46,248 nucleotides of DNA. Origin: Chromobacterium haemolyticum DSM 19808 (GTDB lineage: Bacteria > Pseudomonadota > Gammaproteobacteria > Burkholderiales > Chromobacteriaceae). Below the pieces are notes generated by a model that made no database searches, was not told the origin of the DNA, and was given only the letters and a program-made list of their open reading frames with translations. Below, piece by piece: positions 10,675 through 22,911 of the stretch; within the stretch, counting starts at the first letter, position 1; every line of letters begins with the position of its first letter. Both the position numbers and the translations under genes were made by a program. The stretch is taken from positions 1 through 46,248 of the forward strand of contig NZ_JONK01000036.1 of assembly GCF_000711885.1 (NCBI RefSeq). The letters are read 5' to 3'.

Positions 10675-11541
10675 TTACACCGCTGCGGCGCCTGCCACGA
10701 TTTCAGACAACTCGGTAGTGATCGCAGCCTGACGAGCCTTGTTGTACACCAGGCGCAGTTGCTTGATCGTGTTACCGGCGTTATCCGTGGCGGATTTCAT
10801 CGCCACCATGCGGGCAGCTTGCTCGGAGGCCATGTTCTCGGCCATCGCCTCGAACACCACGGACTCGATGTAGCGTTTGACCAGGAACTCCATCACGGAA
10901 AGCGCATTCGGCTCGTACAGGTAATCCCACGAGTGCGAGTGCTCCACCACCATGTGTTCCGAAGTCAGCGGCAGCAGCTGTTCAGTCGCCGGCTCCTGCT
11001 TCATCGTATTGATGAAACGGGAGTAAACGATGTAGAGCGCGTCCAGTTCGCCTTCGGCGTACTGCTTGAACAGCACCGTAAGCGGGCCAATCAGTTTTTC
11101 CATCTTCGGCACATCGCCGAGCTGGGTTGCGCTGGCCACGACGTTGAGGCGCGCGCGCTGGCATGCCGCCAGGCCTTTCTGGCCCAAGCAGCAGACATCG
11201 ACTTCGATGCCCTGCTCCTGCAGATCCTTGACTTGGGCGAAGAAGCGCTTGAGCGTATTCACGTTCAAGCCGCCGCACAGGCCCTTGTCGGAGGTCATCA
11301 GGATGATGCCGGCGCGTTTGACTACGTCGCGGCTTTGCAACAGCGGGTGCTCAAGATCCGTGTTCGCCTGAGCAAGGTGCGCCATGACTGTGCGCACCTT
11401 CTCGGCGTAAGGACGGGCAGCGCGCATACGCTCTTGCGTTTTGCGCATCTTGGAGGTCGCCACCATTTGCATTGCGCGAGTGATCTTCTGCGTGTTTTGC
11501 ACGCTTCGGATCTTGGTGAGAATCTCTTTGCCGACTGCCAT
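10675..11541 (-). CDS. atpG: ATP synthase gamma subunit
   Basis: The rotating central shaft of F1. The 288 residues show the conserved terminal coiled coils: the N-terminal KEILTKIRSVQNTQKITRAM and the C-terminal block ending TKARQ-type (YNKARQAAITTELSEIVAGA). The GLCGGLN motif sits near residue 90. The gene lies 44 bp after atpA and has an upstream purine-rich ribosome-binding site. Confidence 0.97.
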   Translation of the reverse strand: MAVGKEILTKIRSVQNTQKITRAMQMVATSKMRKTQERMRAARPYAEKVRTVMAHLAQANTDLEHPLLQSRDVVKRAGIILMTSDKGLCGGLNVNTLKRFFAQVKDLQEQGIEVDVCCLGQKGLAACQRARLNVVASATQLGDVPKMEKLIGPLTVLFKQYAEGELDALYIVYSRFINTMKQEPATEQLLPLTSEHMVVEHSHSWDYLYEPNALSVMEFLVKRYIESVVFEAMAENMASEQAARMVAMKSATDNAGNTIKQLRLVYNKARQAAITTELSEIVAGAAAV

Positions 11542-11585
11542 ATCCTGAACCTTTCCTAGTAACTGTTTGCGTTAACCGAAAAGAC

Positions 11586-13130
<1,545 letters not shown>

Positions 13131-13138
13131 GATCTCTC

Positions 13139-13675
13139 CTAATTCTTGAGGCTTACTGCCATGGCTTGCAGTTTGCCGCGCACGGAAGCGTCGATGACAT
13201 CGTCGCCTACCAACACACGAACCCCGCCGATCAGGTCAGGGTTGTCACGCACATCAATCCGTACGGATTTGCCGTACTTCTTGGAAAGCGTGTCGGTCAG
13301 TTCGGCCTTCTGCGCATCGTTCAATGCAAACGCCGTTTCCACCACGGCATCCACAACGCCTTCCGCTTGCGCCTTGAACACTTCAAACTGTTCGGCGATT
13401 TGCGGCAGCAGCGTCAAACGGCTGTTCTCGATCAGCGCGGCCAGAAAACGTTTTACGTCTTCATTGCCGCGCGTGCCCAGAACGTCCAGCATCAGCGCCT
13501 CAAGCTCTTGTGCGGTATGTTTCGGATTGGTGATGACGGCTTCCAAATCCGGGTTCTTCACCATGGCAGCCAGCCACGACAGCGATTCCGACCATTGCTG
13601 GGTGGCGTGCTGCTCGGTGGCGAGGCTGTATACCGCTTCGGCATAGGGCCTAGCTACGGTAATGAGTTCTGCCAT
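13139..13675 (-). CDS. atpH: ATP synthase delta subunit
   Basis: Links the F1 head to the b-subunit stator stalk. The 178 residues have the OSCP/delta-family layout: an N-terminal helical domain ([12 protein letters not shown]) and a C-terminal domain with [22 protein letters not shown]. It starts 7 bp after atpF, and its ribosome-binding site overlaps the atpF end. Confidence 0.96.
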   Translation of the reverse strand: MAELITVARPYAEAVYSLATEQHATQQWSESLSWLAAMVKNPDLEAVITNPKHTAQELEALMLDVLGTRGNEDVKRFLAALIENSRLTLLPQIAEQFEVFKAQAEGVVDAVVETAFALNDAQKAELTDTLSKKYGKSVRIDVRDNPDLIGGVRVLVGDDVIDASVRGKLQAMAVSLKN

Positions 13676-13682
13676 GAGTTAA

Positions 13683-14153
13683 TTAAAACTCCGCTTTGAT
13701 GGAGGCAAGCAGATCAGCGTGCTTGGCCGAGTCGATCTCTTTGCGCAGGATCTTCTCTGCACCCGCAACCGCCAGGTCGGCCACTTGCGCGCGCAGGACT
13801 TCCTTGGCGCGCAGGACTTCCTGATCGATCTCAGACTTGGCGTCGGCCACAATGCGCGCGCCTTCAACGCGTGCGGCATCCTTGGCCTCGTCCACGATCT
13901 GGCTGGCGCGCTTTTCAGCGGCCATCACGATTTCGGTCGCTTGCTGTTTAGCCTTGCGGAGTTCGTCCGCAACGCGCTTTTCAGCGGCTTCCAGATCTTG
14001 CTTGCCACGCTCGCCGGCGGCCAGGCCGTCTGCGATGCGCTTGGCGCGCTCATCCATCATGTTGGTAAGCGGAGGCCAAACAAACTTCATGGTGAACCAT
14101 ACCAGGATGGCGAACGTGATCGCCTGACCCAGTAGTGTTACGTTAAATTCCAC
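13683..14153 (-). CDS. atpF: ATP synthase subunit b
   Basis: The peripheral stalk of ATP synthase. The 156 residues have one N-terminal transmembrane helix (about 5-27, TLLGQAITFAILVWFTMKFV) and a long charged coiled coil (about 35-150) that reaches to delta. Standard length for proteobacterial subunit b. The gene lies 50 bp after atpE. Confidence 0.96.
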   Translation of the reverse strand: MEFNVTLLGQAITFAILVWFTMKFVWPPLTNMMDERAKRIADGLAAGERGKQDLEAAEKRVADELRKAKQQATEIVMAAEKRASQIVDEAKDAARVEGARIVADAKSEIDQEVLRAKEVLRAQVADLAVAGAEKILRKEIDSAKHADLLASIKAEF

Positions 14154-14203
14154 GCTTGTTTTCCTCCAGTAGTATTACTGCAACAACCAATTCCGCTTAA
14201 AAA

Positions 14204-14512
<309 letters not shown>

Positions 14513-14568
14513 TCAAGGATGGTTGGTAAAAAAGCTAAAGAAACAAAGGTAAAACAAAGAAACCGGTA

Positions 14569-15384
<816 letters not shown>

Positions 15385-15392
15385 TCATTTTC

Positions 15393-15755
15393 TCAATTTT
15401 TGATTAAAAGCCCGAACCAGTAGCCGGATATGGCGGCAAAAAATCCGCCAAAAAGACCGACTATCGATAAATCCTTGAAAAATACCAAAGTCGCGCCAAA
15501 TATCAGGATGGTGAGGACGTATTTGACCGCCTCGGCCCTGAAATGCGCTTTCATCAGTTCCGCGGGGGCGACATGGCGCTTGGCGTAGGCGATCCTGGCG
15601 TACACCAGGGCCGGCACCAAGGCCGACAATCCGCCAAGCAAGACAGAAACCGGAATGGCCAGGTTTCCTCCCCCTGCAACCACTCCAATCAACAGTGCGA
15701 CACCCACCAGAGTGCACTGCAGGCGCAGTATACGCTTAACTTCCGGATTAACCAT
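15393..15755 (-). CDS. atpI: ATP synthase subunit I (AtpI)
   Basis: A small membrane protein at the head of the operon, linked to assembly of the c-ring. The 120 residues have four hydrophobic helices and the family pattern of a loop with YAKRHV between the helix pairs. No strong ribosome-binding site is visible before the ATG. It is the first gene after the atp promoter. Confidence 0.9.
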   Translation of the reverse strand: MVNPEVKRILRLQCTLVGVALLIGVVAGGGNLAIPVSVLLGGLSALVPALVYARIAYAKRHVAPAELMKAHFRAEAVKYVLTILIFGATLVFFKDLSIVGLFGGFFAAISGYWFGLLIKN

Positions 15756-15780
15756 GTTGACCCAGCAAAAAAACCGCCGA

Positions 15781-15810
15781 ATTATAGGCTTCCTGCTTGA
15801 TTTGCGTCAA
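15781..15810 (-). promoter_or_regulatory. Promoter of the atp operon
   Basis: On the minus strand TTGACG (15805-15810) and a perfect TATAAT (15781-15786) are separated by 18 bp, about 26 bp before the atpI start codon. This is a near-consensus sigma-70 promoter and the only good one in the gap between parB and atpI. Confidence 0.8.
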
Positions 15811-15845
15811 CTTGCGTGTCATTGGTATGCTGCGGCGCAACATCC

Positions 15846-16703
15846 TCATTTTTCTGAACTTTCCTGCAGCTTTTCCAGCAAGCCTTCCAGCTCGTCCAGC
15901 GTCGCATATTCTATGACCAGCCTGCCATTGCCGCGGTTTGCGTGACGAATGCTGACCCGGGCCCCTATGCGTTCCGACACTTGTTCAGCCAACCTTGTCA
16001 CATCCGGGTCTGTACGTTTTTGCTGCGGTGCGACTGTGGTTTTTTCCACAGCTTTCTGCTGTACCCTGCGCTCCACCTCGCGCACGGACAGGCCTTTGTC
16101 GCCCACCTCCTGCGCCAGGCCCAGTTGCTCCACCACCGGCAACGCCAGCAAAGCGCGAGCATGGCCCATCTCCAGCCGCCCCTGATGCAACATGGTCTGC
16201 ACCGGTTCCGGCAAGGCCAACAGGCGCAGCAGATTGCTGACCGCGCTGCGCGAACGACCCACCGCGTCGGCCGCGGCCTCGTGGGTCAGGCCGAACTCGT
16301 CGATCAGGCGCTTGAGCCCCTGTGCCTCTTCTATGGGGTCCAACTCCTGGCGCTGGATATTCTCGATCAGCGCCATCGCCAGCGCCGCCTCGTCCGGCAC
16401 GCTCTTGATGACCGCCGGCACTTCGGTCAAACCGGCCTTGCGCGAAGCGCGCCAGCGCCGTTCGCCGGCGATCAATTCGTAATCGCCGAAGCCGATCTCT
16501 CGCACTACCAGCGGCTGAATCACGCCCTGAGCGCGAATCGAAGCGGCCAACTCATCCAGCGCGGCTTCGTCCATGAAGCTGCGCGGCTGGTATTTGCCGG
16601 GACGGATGCTGTCTATGGGCAGGGAGGTGAGTCTGTCGTCCACTGTCTCGGCAGTGGACAGGAGCGCGTCCAAGCCGCGCCCCAATCCTTTTAATTTGGC
16701 CAT
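15846..16703 (-). CDS. parB: Chromosome-partitioning protein ParB
   Basis: A DNA-binding CTP hydrolase that loads at parS and spreads to organise the origin region for segregation. The 285 residues comprise the N-terminal domain with GERRWRASRKAGL (about 80-92) and ENIQRQELDPIEEA, a helix-turn-helix (VGRSRSAVSNLLRLL), and a C-terminal dimerisation domain. It starts 5 bp after parA. No parS-like palindrome was recognised in the window. Confidence 0.96.
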   Translation of the reverse strand: MAKLKGLGRGLDALLSTAETVDDRLTSLPIDSIRPGKYQPRSFMDEAALDELAASIRAQGVIQPLVVREIGFGDYELIAGERRWRASRKAGLTEVPAVIKSVPDEAALAMALIENIQRQELDPIEEAQGLKRLIDEFGLTHEAAADAVGRSRSAVSNLLRLLALPEPVQTMLHQGRLEMGHARALLALPVVEQLGLAQEVGDKGLSVREVERRVQQKAVEKTTVAPQQKRTDPDVTRLAEQVSERIGARVSIRHANRGNGRLVIEYATLDELEGLLEKLQESSEK

Positions 16704-16708
16704 ATTGC

Positions 16709-17500
16709 TTAGACGGAGGGAGTTGTGGTTGCGGGCTCGAGCCGGTCCGCCAGCTCTTGCGCCAGCGCGAGATAAGCCTGAGCGCCGCGCGAGGCGCGAT
16801 CGTAAACCAGGCCGGGCAAGCCGTGGCTGGGCGCTTCCGCCAGCCGCACATTGCGCGGGATCACGGTGTCGAACACCTTGGCGCCGAAATGGCGGGCCAG
16901 TTGCTCGGACACCTGCTGCGACAAATTATTGCGCGCGTCGAACATGGTTCGCAGCAACCCCATGATCTCGATCTTGGGATTCACCGCCACCCGCACCTTG
17001 CGCAAGGTCGCCACCAAGTCCGACAGGCCTTCCAGCGCATAGTATTCGCACACCATCGGGATCAGCACGCTGTGCGCCGCCACCAGTCCGTTCAATGTCA
17101 GCAGGTTCAACGACGGCGGGCAGTCTATCAGCACGTAGTCGTACTGTTCCTCCACCGCCTGCAGCGCGTTCTTCAGCCGCGCCTCGCGCGCCAGTTCATT
17201 GACCAGCTCCAGTTCCGCGCCGCCCAGATCGCGGTTGGCGGGCAGCACGTCGTAGCCGCCCTCCTTCGCCGGCTGGCGCGCCTCTTCAACCGAGGCCTCC
17301 CCCAGCAGCACGTCGTAGCCGGACAACTTCAGGGATTGCTTGGCGATGCCGCTACCCATGGTGGCATTGCCCTGCGGGTCGAGATCGACAATCAGCACGC
17401 GCCGGCCCAAGTCGGCCAGGCCCGCCGCCAGATTCACCACAGTCGTGGTCTTGCCGACCCCGCCCTTCTGGTTGGCGACCGCGATCACCCTTGAATTCAT
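16709..17500 (-). CDS. parA: Chromosome-partitioning ATPase ParA (Soj)
   Basis: A Walker-type ATPase that moves ParB-parS complexes along the nucleoid. The 263 residues begin with the deviant Walker A KGGVGKT (12-18), followed by the switch DLDPQGNAT and the IDCPPSLNLLTLN motif. Its ATG overlaps the rsmG stop by 4 bp (ATGA), and parB follows at once. Confidence 0.97.
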   Translation of the reverse strand: MNSRVIAVANQKGGVGKTTTVVNLAAGLADLGRRVLIVDLDPQGNATMGSGIAKQSLKLSGYDVLLGEASVEEARQPAKEGGYDVLPANRDLGGAELELVNELAREARLKNALQAVEEQYDYVLIDCPPSLNLLTLNGLVAAHSVLIPMVCEYYALEGLSDLVATLRKVRVAVNPKIEIMGLLRTMFDARNNLSQQVSEQLARHFGAKVFDTVIPRNVRLAEAPSHGLPGLVYDRASRGAQAYLALAQELADRLEPATTTPSV

Positions 17501-18138
17501 TGCGCACCCACCCCTTCCAGGCGCATTCTCACCAGGTGCCGTTCGGCATCCAGGCCCGGCACTGTCACCGGCAATACTTCGGAAACCGCCGTACCCTGCG
17601 GCAACAAGGCGATTTCCTCGTAAGGATAGACACCCTTCATTGCGACATATTGACCCTGCTCCGCCAACAGGTGGCGGGTCAGCTTGACGAACTCGGCCAG
17701 TTCGGAAAACGCCCGGCTGGTGATGCGGTCGAACTTCTGCTCCGGCTGGTAAGCCTCTACCCGCTCGGTCATCACCTGTACATTGGGCAGGCCCAGCTCC
17801 ACCACCACCTGGCGCAGGAAGGTGGTTTTCTTATGATTGGAATCCAACAGCACCACCTGCAAGTCCGGGCGGGCGATCGCCGCCGGAATGCCGGGCATGC
17901 CGCCGCCGGAGCCCACATCCAGCAAACGGCTGCCGCCGTCCAGATGCGGCACCAGGCTCAGGCTATCCAGCAGATGGTAGCTGACCATGCGCTTTTCCTC
18001 GCGCACAGCGGTCAGGTTGTAAGTCTGGTTCCACTTGGCTAGCAGCGCCAGGTAGCGGTCCAGCAAATCGATTTGCGCGTCGCTCAGTTCCAGTTTCAGC
18101 TGCGACAGGCCTTGTTGTAGTTCTGTGGTATGTGTCAT
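17497..18138 (-). CDS. rsmG: 16S rRNA m7G527 methyltransferase RsmG (GidB)
   Basis: Methylates N7 of G527 in the small-subunit rRNA using S-adenosylmethionine. The 213 residues include the SAM motif [14 protein letters not shown] and the RAFSEL motif. It overlaps mnmG by 4 bp upstream and parA by 4 bp downstream, in the widely conserved mnmG-rsmG-parAB order. Confidence 0.96.
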   Translation of the reverse strand: MTHTTELQQGLSQLKLELSDAQIDLLDRYLALLAKWNQTYNLTAVREEKRMVSYHLLDSLSLVPHLDGGSRLLDVGSGGGMPGIPAAIARPDLQVVLLDSNHKKTTFLRQVVVELGLPNVQVMTERVEAYQPEQKFDRITSRAFSELAEFVKLTRHLLAEQGQYVAMKGVYPYEEIALLPQGTAVSEVLPVTVPGLDAERHLVRMRLEGVGAQ

Positions 18139-20030
18139 GCGGTTTTCGTTGCGTCGGCAAAGCCGCGTTTCAAGTGGACCATCAAAAGAGCAACCGCCGC
18201 CGGGGTGATGCCCTGGATGCGTGAAGCCTGCCCCAGGGTCTCCGGGCGTTGCTGGTTCAGTTTCTGCTGCACTTCCTTGGACAGGCCCTTGACCAGACCA
18301 TAGTCGATATCGGCCGGCAGGCGCACGTCCTCAAGGTTGTCGCGGCGCGCCAGTTCTTCGTTCTGGCGGTTGATATAGCCTTGGTATTTGACCTGAATTT
18401 CCACCTGCTCGGCAACCGCCTCGTCAGCCACCGCGCCGCCGGCCTCCGGCAAGGTCATCAAATCGGCATAGGCAACGTTGGGGCGTTTCAGCAAATCGTA
18501 CAGGCTGTACTCGCGTTCAATCGCCTTGCCCAGCAGCGCTTGCAGCGCGGCGGCGTCGCTCAGCCGAGACGGGTGCAGCCAGGTGGCTTTCAACCGCGCC
18601 TTCTCCGCCTCCACCGCGTCGCGCTTGCGGCAGAAGCTGTCCCATTGGGCATCGCCGATCAGGCCGTGCTGGCGGGCGATCTCGGTCAGGCGCAGGTCGG
18701 CGTTGTCTTCGCGCAACTGCAAGCGGAATTCGGCGCGGCTGGTGAACATGCGATAGGGCTCGGCCACGCCCTTGGTGATCAAGTCATCCACCAGCACGCC
18801 CAGATAGGCCTCGTCGCGACGCGGGCACCAGCTAGCCTGGTCCCGGGCGAACAAGGCGGCGTTCATGCCGGCCAGCAGGCCCTGAGCGGCGGCCTCTTCA
18901 TAGCCGGTGGTGCCGTTGATCTGACCGGCGAAGAACAGACCCTGGATCGCCTTGGTTTCCAGAGAGGCCTTCAAACCGCGCGGATCGAAATAATCGTATT
19001 CGATCGCATAGCCGGGCCGCAGAATGTGGGCGTTTTCCATTCCGCGGATCGAACGCACCGCCGCCAGTTGGATGTCGAAGGGCAGGCTGGTGGAAATCCC
19101 GTTGGGGTAGAACTCGTGCGTGGTCAGGCCTTCCGGCTCCAGGAACACCTGGTGGCTATCCTTGTCCGCGAAACGGTTGATCTTGTCTTCGATAGACGGG
19201 CAGTAACGCGGGCCCACGCCTTCTATCACTCCAGTGAACATCGGGCTGCGGTCGAAACCGGAGCGGATGATCTCGTGGGTGCGTTCATTAGTGTGGGTGA
19301 TCCAGCACGGCAGCTGCTTGGGGTGCAGCGCGCGGCTGCCGCGGTAGGAGAATACCGGCTCCGGCGTGTCGCCCGGCTGCTCTTCCATTACGGAGAAGTC
19401 GACACTGCGGCCGTCGATGCGCGGCGGCGTGCCGGTTTTCAGGCGCCCGACCGGCAGGTTGAGTTCGCGCAAGCGCGCGCCCAGCGTGGACGCGGCCTGA
19501 TCGCCGGCGCGGCCGCCGGTATAGTTTTCCATGCCCACATGGATCTTGCCGGACAGAAAGGTGCCGGCGGTCAACACCACGGTCTTGGCGCGGAAAGTGA
19601 TGCCAATGGCGGTGATGGCGCCGGCGACGCAGTCGCCTTCAACCAGAAGATCGTCCACAGGCTGCTGGAACAAGGTCAGATTGGGCTGGTTCTCCAGCAT
19701 CTCGCGGATCGCAGCCTTGTACAGAATGCGGTCGGCCTGCGCGCGGGTGGCGCGCACCGCCGGGCCCTTGGAGGCGTTCAGCGTGCGGAACTGGATGCCG
19801 CCGATATCGGTGGCCAGCGCCATTGCGCCGCCCAGGGCATCCACTTCCTTGACCAGATGGCCCTTGCCGATGCCGCCGATCGACGGATTGCACGACATCT
19901 GACCCAGCGTCTCGATGTTGTGCGTCAAAAGAAGGGTGTTGCAGCCCATGCGCGCGGCCGCCAAAGCGGCCTCGGTGCCGGCATGGCCGCCGCCCACCAC
20001 TATCACGTCGAAGTTTGTCGGATAAATCAT
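18135..20030 (-). CDS. mnmG: tRNA uridine-5-carboxymethylaminomethyl modification enzyme MnmG (GidA)
   Basis: An FAD protein that, with MnmE, modifies U34 of certain tRNAs. The frame is open upstream to 20141, but the family begins [18 protein letters not shown], so the ATG at 20028-20030 is chosen, giving 631 residues. The FAD-binding GGGHAG (13-18), the [12 protein letters not shown] motif and the C-terminal helical domain are all present. A weak promoter (TAGAAT at 20071-20076 on the minus strand) lies just upstream. The gene heads the mnmG-rsmG-parA-parB unit. Confidence 0.97.
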   Translation of the reverse strand: MIYPTNFDVIVVGGGHAGTEAALAAARMGCNTLLLTHNIETLGQMSCNPSIGGIGKGHLVKEVDALGGAMALATDIGGIQFRTLNASKGPAVRATRAQADRILYKAAIREMLENQPNLTLFQQPVDDLLVEGDCVAGAITAIGITFRAKTVVLTAGTFLSGKIHVGMENYTGGRAGDQAASTLGARLRELNLPVGRLKTGTPPRIDGRSVDFSVMEEQPGDTPEPVFSYRGSRALHPKQLPCWITHTNERTHEIIRSGFDRSPMFTGVIEGVGPRYCPSIEDKINRFADKDSHQVFLEPEGLTTHEFYPNGISTSLPFDIQLAAVRSIRGMENAHILRPGYAIEYDYFDPRGLKASLETKAIQGLFFAGQINGTTGYEEAAAQGLLAGMNAALFARDQASWCPRRDEAYLGVLVDDLITKGVAEPYRMFTSRAEFRLQLREDNADLRLTEIARQHGLIGDAQWDSFCRKRDAVEAEKARLKATWLHPSRLSDAAALQALLGKAIEREYSLYDLLKRPNVAYADLMTLPEAGGAVADEAVAEQVEIQVKYQGYINRQNEELARRDNLEDVRLPADIDYGLVKGLSKEVQQKLNQQRPETLGQASRIQGITPAAVALLMVHLKRGFADATKTA

Positions 20031-20070
20031 GGCTTTGTCGGAAAGAGCAAATCGAACGGAAAAACGGCCT

Positions 20071-20099
20071 ATTCTACGCCAAATCCTTAACCAGCGTAA
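20071..20099 (-). promoter_or_regulatory. Candidate mnmG promoter
   Basis: On the minus strand TTACGC (20094-20099) and TAGAAT (20071-20076) are 17 bp apart, about 40 bp before the mnmG start. The -10 is good and the -35 poor. I see no clear promoter for the plus-strand gene in the same gap. Confidence 0.4.
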
Positions 20100-20228
20100 G
20101 TCGTTGATTTCAATAAATCCAGCTGGTAACCGCGGCGTCAAGCGCCGGTCACCCGATAGTCATATTAAAGACATCGCCGCGTCAAACAAGCTGCCTAGCA
20201 TGGGGCTCACCACAAAAGGGAGCAAAAC

Positions 20229-20978
20229 ATGCTGCTAAATGAACAGCTTGCCGTGAGCGCCAAACCGCGCCTGAGCGTGCGCGTGGCCAGTGAAGCGCAG
20301 GATATCCGCCGCGCGCAGAAGCTGCGCTTCGATGTGTTTGCCGGAGAAATGGGCGCGGAGCTCGGCTCGCGCGATCTAGGCATCGATTGCGACGAGTACG
20401 ACGAGTTGTGCGACCACCTGATCGTGGAAGACGCCGCCAGCGGCCTGGTGGTGGGCACTTACCGCATGCTGTCCCCGGCTATGGCGCGCCGCGCGCCCAG
20501 CCTGTATTCCGAGCACGAGTTCGATCTGACCCGGCTGGCCCACCTGCGCGCCGGCCTGATCGAAGTGGGCCGCTCCTGCGTGCACCGCGATTTCCGCTCC
20601 GGAGCGGTGATCGCCCTGCTCTGGTCCGGCCTGGCCGACTACGTTCAACTGCACGGCGGTCAATACCTGGCCGGCTGCGCCAGCGTGTCGCTGAGCGACG
20701 GCGGCCACCAGGCGGTCAGTCTGTACCGTCAACTGGAAGCCAAGCACCTGTCGCCGGCGGAATGGCGGGTGTTCCCCCACCTGCCGCTGCCTCTGGACCG
20801 AGTCTGCGACGACGCCCCCTCCGCGCCGATGCCGGCGCTGATCAAGGGCTATCTGCGCGCCGGCGCCTATATCTGCGGCGAGCCGGCCTGGGACCCGGAC
20901 TTCAACTGCGCGGACTTCTTCATGCTGCTGCCCATGGGCCGGCTGAGCAGCCGCTACAACAAGCACTTCGTCGGCTAG
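20229..20978 (+). CDS. olsB: OlsB-like GNAT acyltransferase (ornithine lipid synthesis)
   Basis: A 249-residue protein of the hemolysin-like/OlsB acyltransferase family. Family members transfer a 3-hydroxyacyl chain from acyl carrier protein to the alpha-amino group of ornithine, giving lyso-ornithine lipid. Seen here: the LRFDVFAGEMGA block (about 35-46), DEYDELCDHLIVED, and the GRSCVHRDFRSG acyl-CoA/ACP-type motif. A GGGAG ribosome-binding site precedes the ATG. The companion O-acyltransferase OlsA is not next to it, so the ornithine-lipid role is inferred from the family. Confidence 0.8.
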   Translation: MLLNEQLAVSAKPRLSVRVASEAQDIRRAQKLRFDVFAGEMGAELGSRDLGIDCDEYDELCDHLIVEDAASGLVVGTYRMLSPAMARRAPSLYSEHEFDLTRLAHLRAGLIEVGRSCVHRDFRSGAVIALLWSGLADYVQLHGGQYLAGCASVSLSDGGHQAVSLYRQLEAKHLSPAEWRVFPHLPLPLDRVCDDAPSAPMPALIKGYLRAGAYICGEPAWDPDFNCADFFMLLPMGRLSSRYNKHFVG

Positions 20979-21019
20979 CGACAAGCGCTTGGCGCATGGT
21001 CGGATGCTACAATCCGGCC

Positions 21020-21721
21020 ATGAGTTACACCTTTGAAACGATAGGCGTGATCCATTCGCCCTACCGCGAGAAATTCGGGATCCCGCGCCAGCCCTCGCTG
21101 GTCAACGCCGCCCGCATCACGCTGGAGCTGCTGCCGCCCTACGACCACCCGGACATGGTGCGCGGTCTGGACGCGTTTTCCCACGTCTGGATCAGCTTCG
21201 TGTTTCATCAAACCGCCGACCGCGGCTGGCAGCCGCTGGTGCGGCCGCCGCGGCTGGGCGGCAACGCCAAGGTCGGCGTATTCGCCAGCCGCGCCACCCA
21301 TCGCCCCAATCCGCTAGGCCTGTCACTGGTGCGGCTGTTGCGCGTGGACACCCAGCCCAAGGTAGTGCTGACGCTGGAGGGCGCCGACCTGCTGGACGGC
21401 ACCCCGGTGCTGGACATCAAACCCTATATACCCTTCGTCGAAGCCAGGGCCGACGCCCGCGGCGGCTTCGTCGATGGCCCGCCGCCGCAATTGAGCGTGG
21501 GCTGGGACGCCGCAGCTCACGCGCAACTGGCCACCGAAGCCAGCCTGCCGGACGATTTCGCCGCGCTGGTGGAACAGGTGCTGGCCCAGGATCCGCGCCC
21601 GGCCTACCAGGACGACCCGGAACGGATTTACGGCGTGGCGCTGCACCAGTGGAACGTGCGCTTCCGCGTGGAAAAAAACCATGCGCAAGTCATTGAAATT
21701 CAGCCATTGACCCCGAACTAA
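21020..21721 (+). CDS. trmO: tRNA m6t6A37 methyltransferase TrmO (TsaA/YaeB family)
   Basis: Methylates t6A37 of tRNAs that read ACY codons, using SAM. The reading frame is open far upstream into olsB in another frame, but the ATG at 21020 gives the family start MSYTFETIGVIHSPY and 233 residues. Conserved blocks: FSHVWISFVFH, the FASRATHRPNPLGLS active region, and a C-terminal domain with DPERIYGV. It lies 41 bp after olsB on the same strand and may share its transcript. Confidence 0.92.
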   Translation: MSYTFETIGVIHSPYREKFGIPRQPSLVNAARITLELLPPYDHPDMVRGLDAFSHVWISFVFHQTADRGWQPLVRPPRLGGNAKVGVFASRATHRPNPLGLSLVRLLRVDTQPKVVLTLEGADLLDGTPVLDIKPYIPFVEARADARGGFVDGPPPQLSVGWDAAAHAQLATEASLPDDFAALVEQVLAQDPRPAYQDDPERIYGVALHQWNVRFRVEKNHAQVIEIQPLTPN

Positions 21722-21777
21722 TTTTTTGCGCCCCAGTCATACCGGGGCGATACCAACCACTCAGGAAAAAAGCAAAT

Positions 21778-22767
21778 ATGACCACCCGCGCGAAGACGAT
21801 CATGCTCGCCTTCACCATGGTTTCCATGTTGGCCGCCCCGTTCGCGGAAGCGGCCCGCCTAGGTAAAGGCAAGAGCGCCGGCATGCAGCGCTCGGCCCCC
21901 ACCCGTTCTTACCAACAACAAGCGCCGGCACGCCCGGTGGCTCCGCCCGCGCAAGCGCCTGCGCCGGCTCAAGCTCAACCCAAGTCCGGCCCCGGCATCG
22001 GCACCGCCGTAGCCGCCGGCGCAGCCGGCGCGGCAGCCGGTTATATGCTGGGCTCCGCCATGAGCGACAAAGGCGGCCAACAGCAAGCTCCCGCCACGGC
22101 TAACGGCAACGCAGATCCGGCCCTCGCGGCGCAAGCCCAAGGCCAGCAGCCGCAGAAGAGCGGCGGCATGCCCTGGGGCACGCTGGCCCTGCTGGGCCTG
22201 GTGCTGGTAGGCGGCTATATGTTCTTCCGCCGCAAGGCCGGAGCGGCGCGTCCGGCCATGGGCTCGGCGCAGCCGGCAGGCATGCCGCAGAACATGGGCG
22301 GCTATCAGGAGCCGGCGCGTTTCGACTCCATCCCGAAAATCGGCTCCGGCCTGGGCGGCGCGCAGCCGGCCTTCGGCGCGGCTGCGGCCTACGACGCCCC
22401 GGCCCGCCTGCCGGACGGCACGGAAACCCCGAACTTCCTGCGTCAGGCCAAGGCCACCTTCCTGCACCTGCAAAGCTTGAACAGCACGGAAAGCCTGGAA
22501 GAAGTGCGCAAGTACATGACGCCGGACCTGTTCAACGCCTTGCGCGAGGACATCGCCGGCAATACCGACGTGGCCGACTTCCCGCAGTTGGACTGCCAGC
22601 TGTCCGAAGCCAGCACCGAAGGCAACCGCTATATCGCCAGCGTGCGCTTCTCCGGCATGGTCAGCGAAGCCGTAAACGCGCCGGCCGAGCCGTTCACCGA
22701 ATACTGGCACTACATCAAGGACGACAGCACCAACGGCAAGTGGTTGGTGGCGGGCATCCAACAGTAA
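21778..22767 (+). CDS. Tim44-like domain membrane protein
   Basis: A 329-residue protein with an N-terminal signal peptide (MTTRAKTIMLAFTMVSMLAA, cleavage near AEA), a low-complexity Ala/Gln/Pro/Gly region (about 30-130), a single transmembrane helix (about 131-149, WGTLALLGLVLVGGYMFF) followed by positive charges, and a C-terminal Tim44-like fold (about 205-328, ending WHYIKDDSTNGKWLVAGIQQ). Such proteins are common in beta-proteobacteria. Their role is unknown beyond the fold's link to membrane protein handling. A good terminator follows directly. Confidence 0.85.
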   Translation: MTTRAKTIMLAFTMVSMLAAPFAEAARLGKGKSAGMQRSAPTRSYQQQAPARPVAPPAQAPAPAQAQPKSGPGIGTAVAAGAAGAAAGYMLGSAMSDKGGQQQAPATANGNADPALAAQAQGQQPQKSGGMPWGTLALLGLVLVGGYMFFRRKAGAARPAMGSAQPAGMPQNMGGYQEPARFDSIPKIGSGLGGAQPAFGAAAAYDAPARLPDGTETPNFLRQAKATFLHLQSLNSTESLEEVRKYMTPDLFNALREDIAGNTDVADFPQLDCQLSEASTEGNRYIASVRFSGMVSEAVNAPAEPFTEYWHYIKDDSTNGKWLVAGIQQ

Positions 22768-22790
22768 TAAGGTTTTTAACATCTTTATCC

Positions 22791-22819
22791 AAACGGGCCT
22801 CTTGGCCCGTTTTTTATTT
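22791..22819 (+). terminator. Terminator after the Tim44-like gene
   Basis: The stem AAACGGGCC / GGCCCGTTT with a TCTT loop is followed by a run of T (TTTTTTATTTTT). It ends the olsB-trmO-Tim44 transcript and isolates the next gene. Confidence 0.9.
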
Positions 22820-22911
22820 TTAATGGCGATGCACTAAACTGGAATGCCAATTGCTTCAGGCAAAAAAACAATACTGGCCATAGAGTCCGCGCCACGGAGG
22901 GCAGCTATTCC

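Noticed and set aside
18249-20090. Plus-strand frame of 613 codons opposite mnmG
   Set aside because: Antisense shadow of a highly conserved gene; no family features and no ribosome-binding site.
15756-20228. Replication origin or parS near parAB and mnmG
   Set aside because: No cluster of TTATCCACA-type DnaA boxes and no TGTTTCACGTGAAACA-type palindrome was found in the gaps.
20387-21019. Possible long fusion reading into trmO
   Set aside because: The upstream part is olsB read in another frame. The family start of TrmO is the ATG at 21020.
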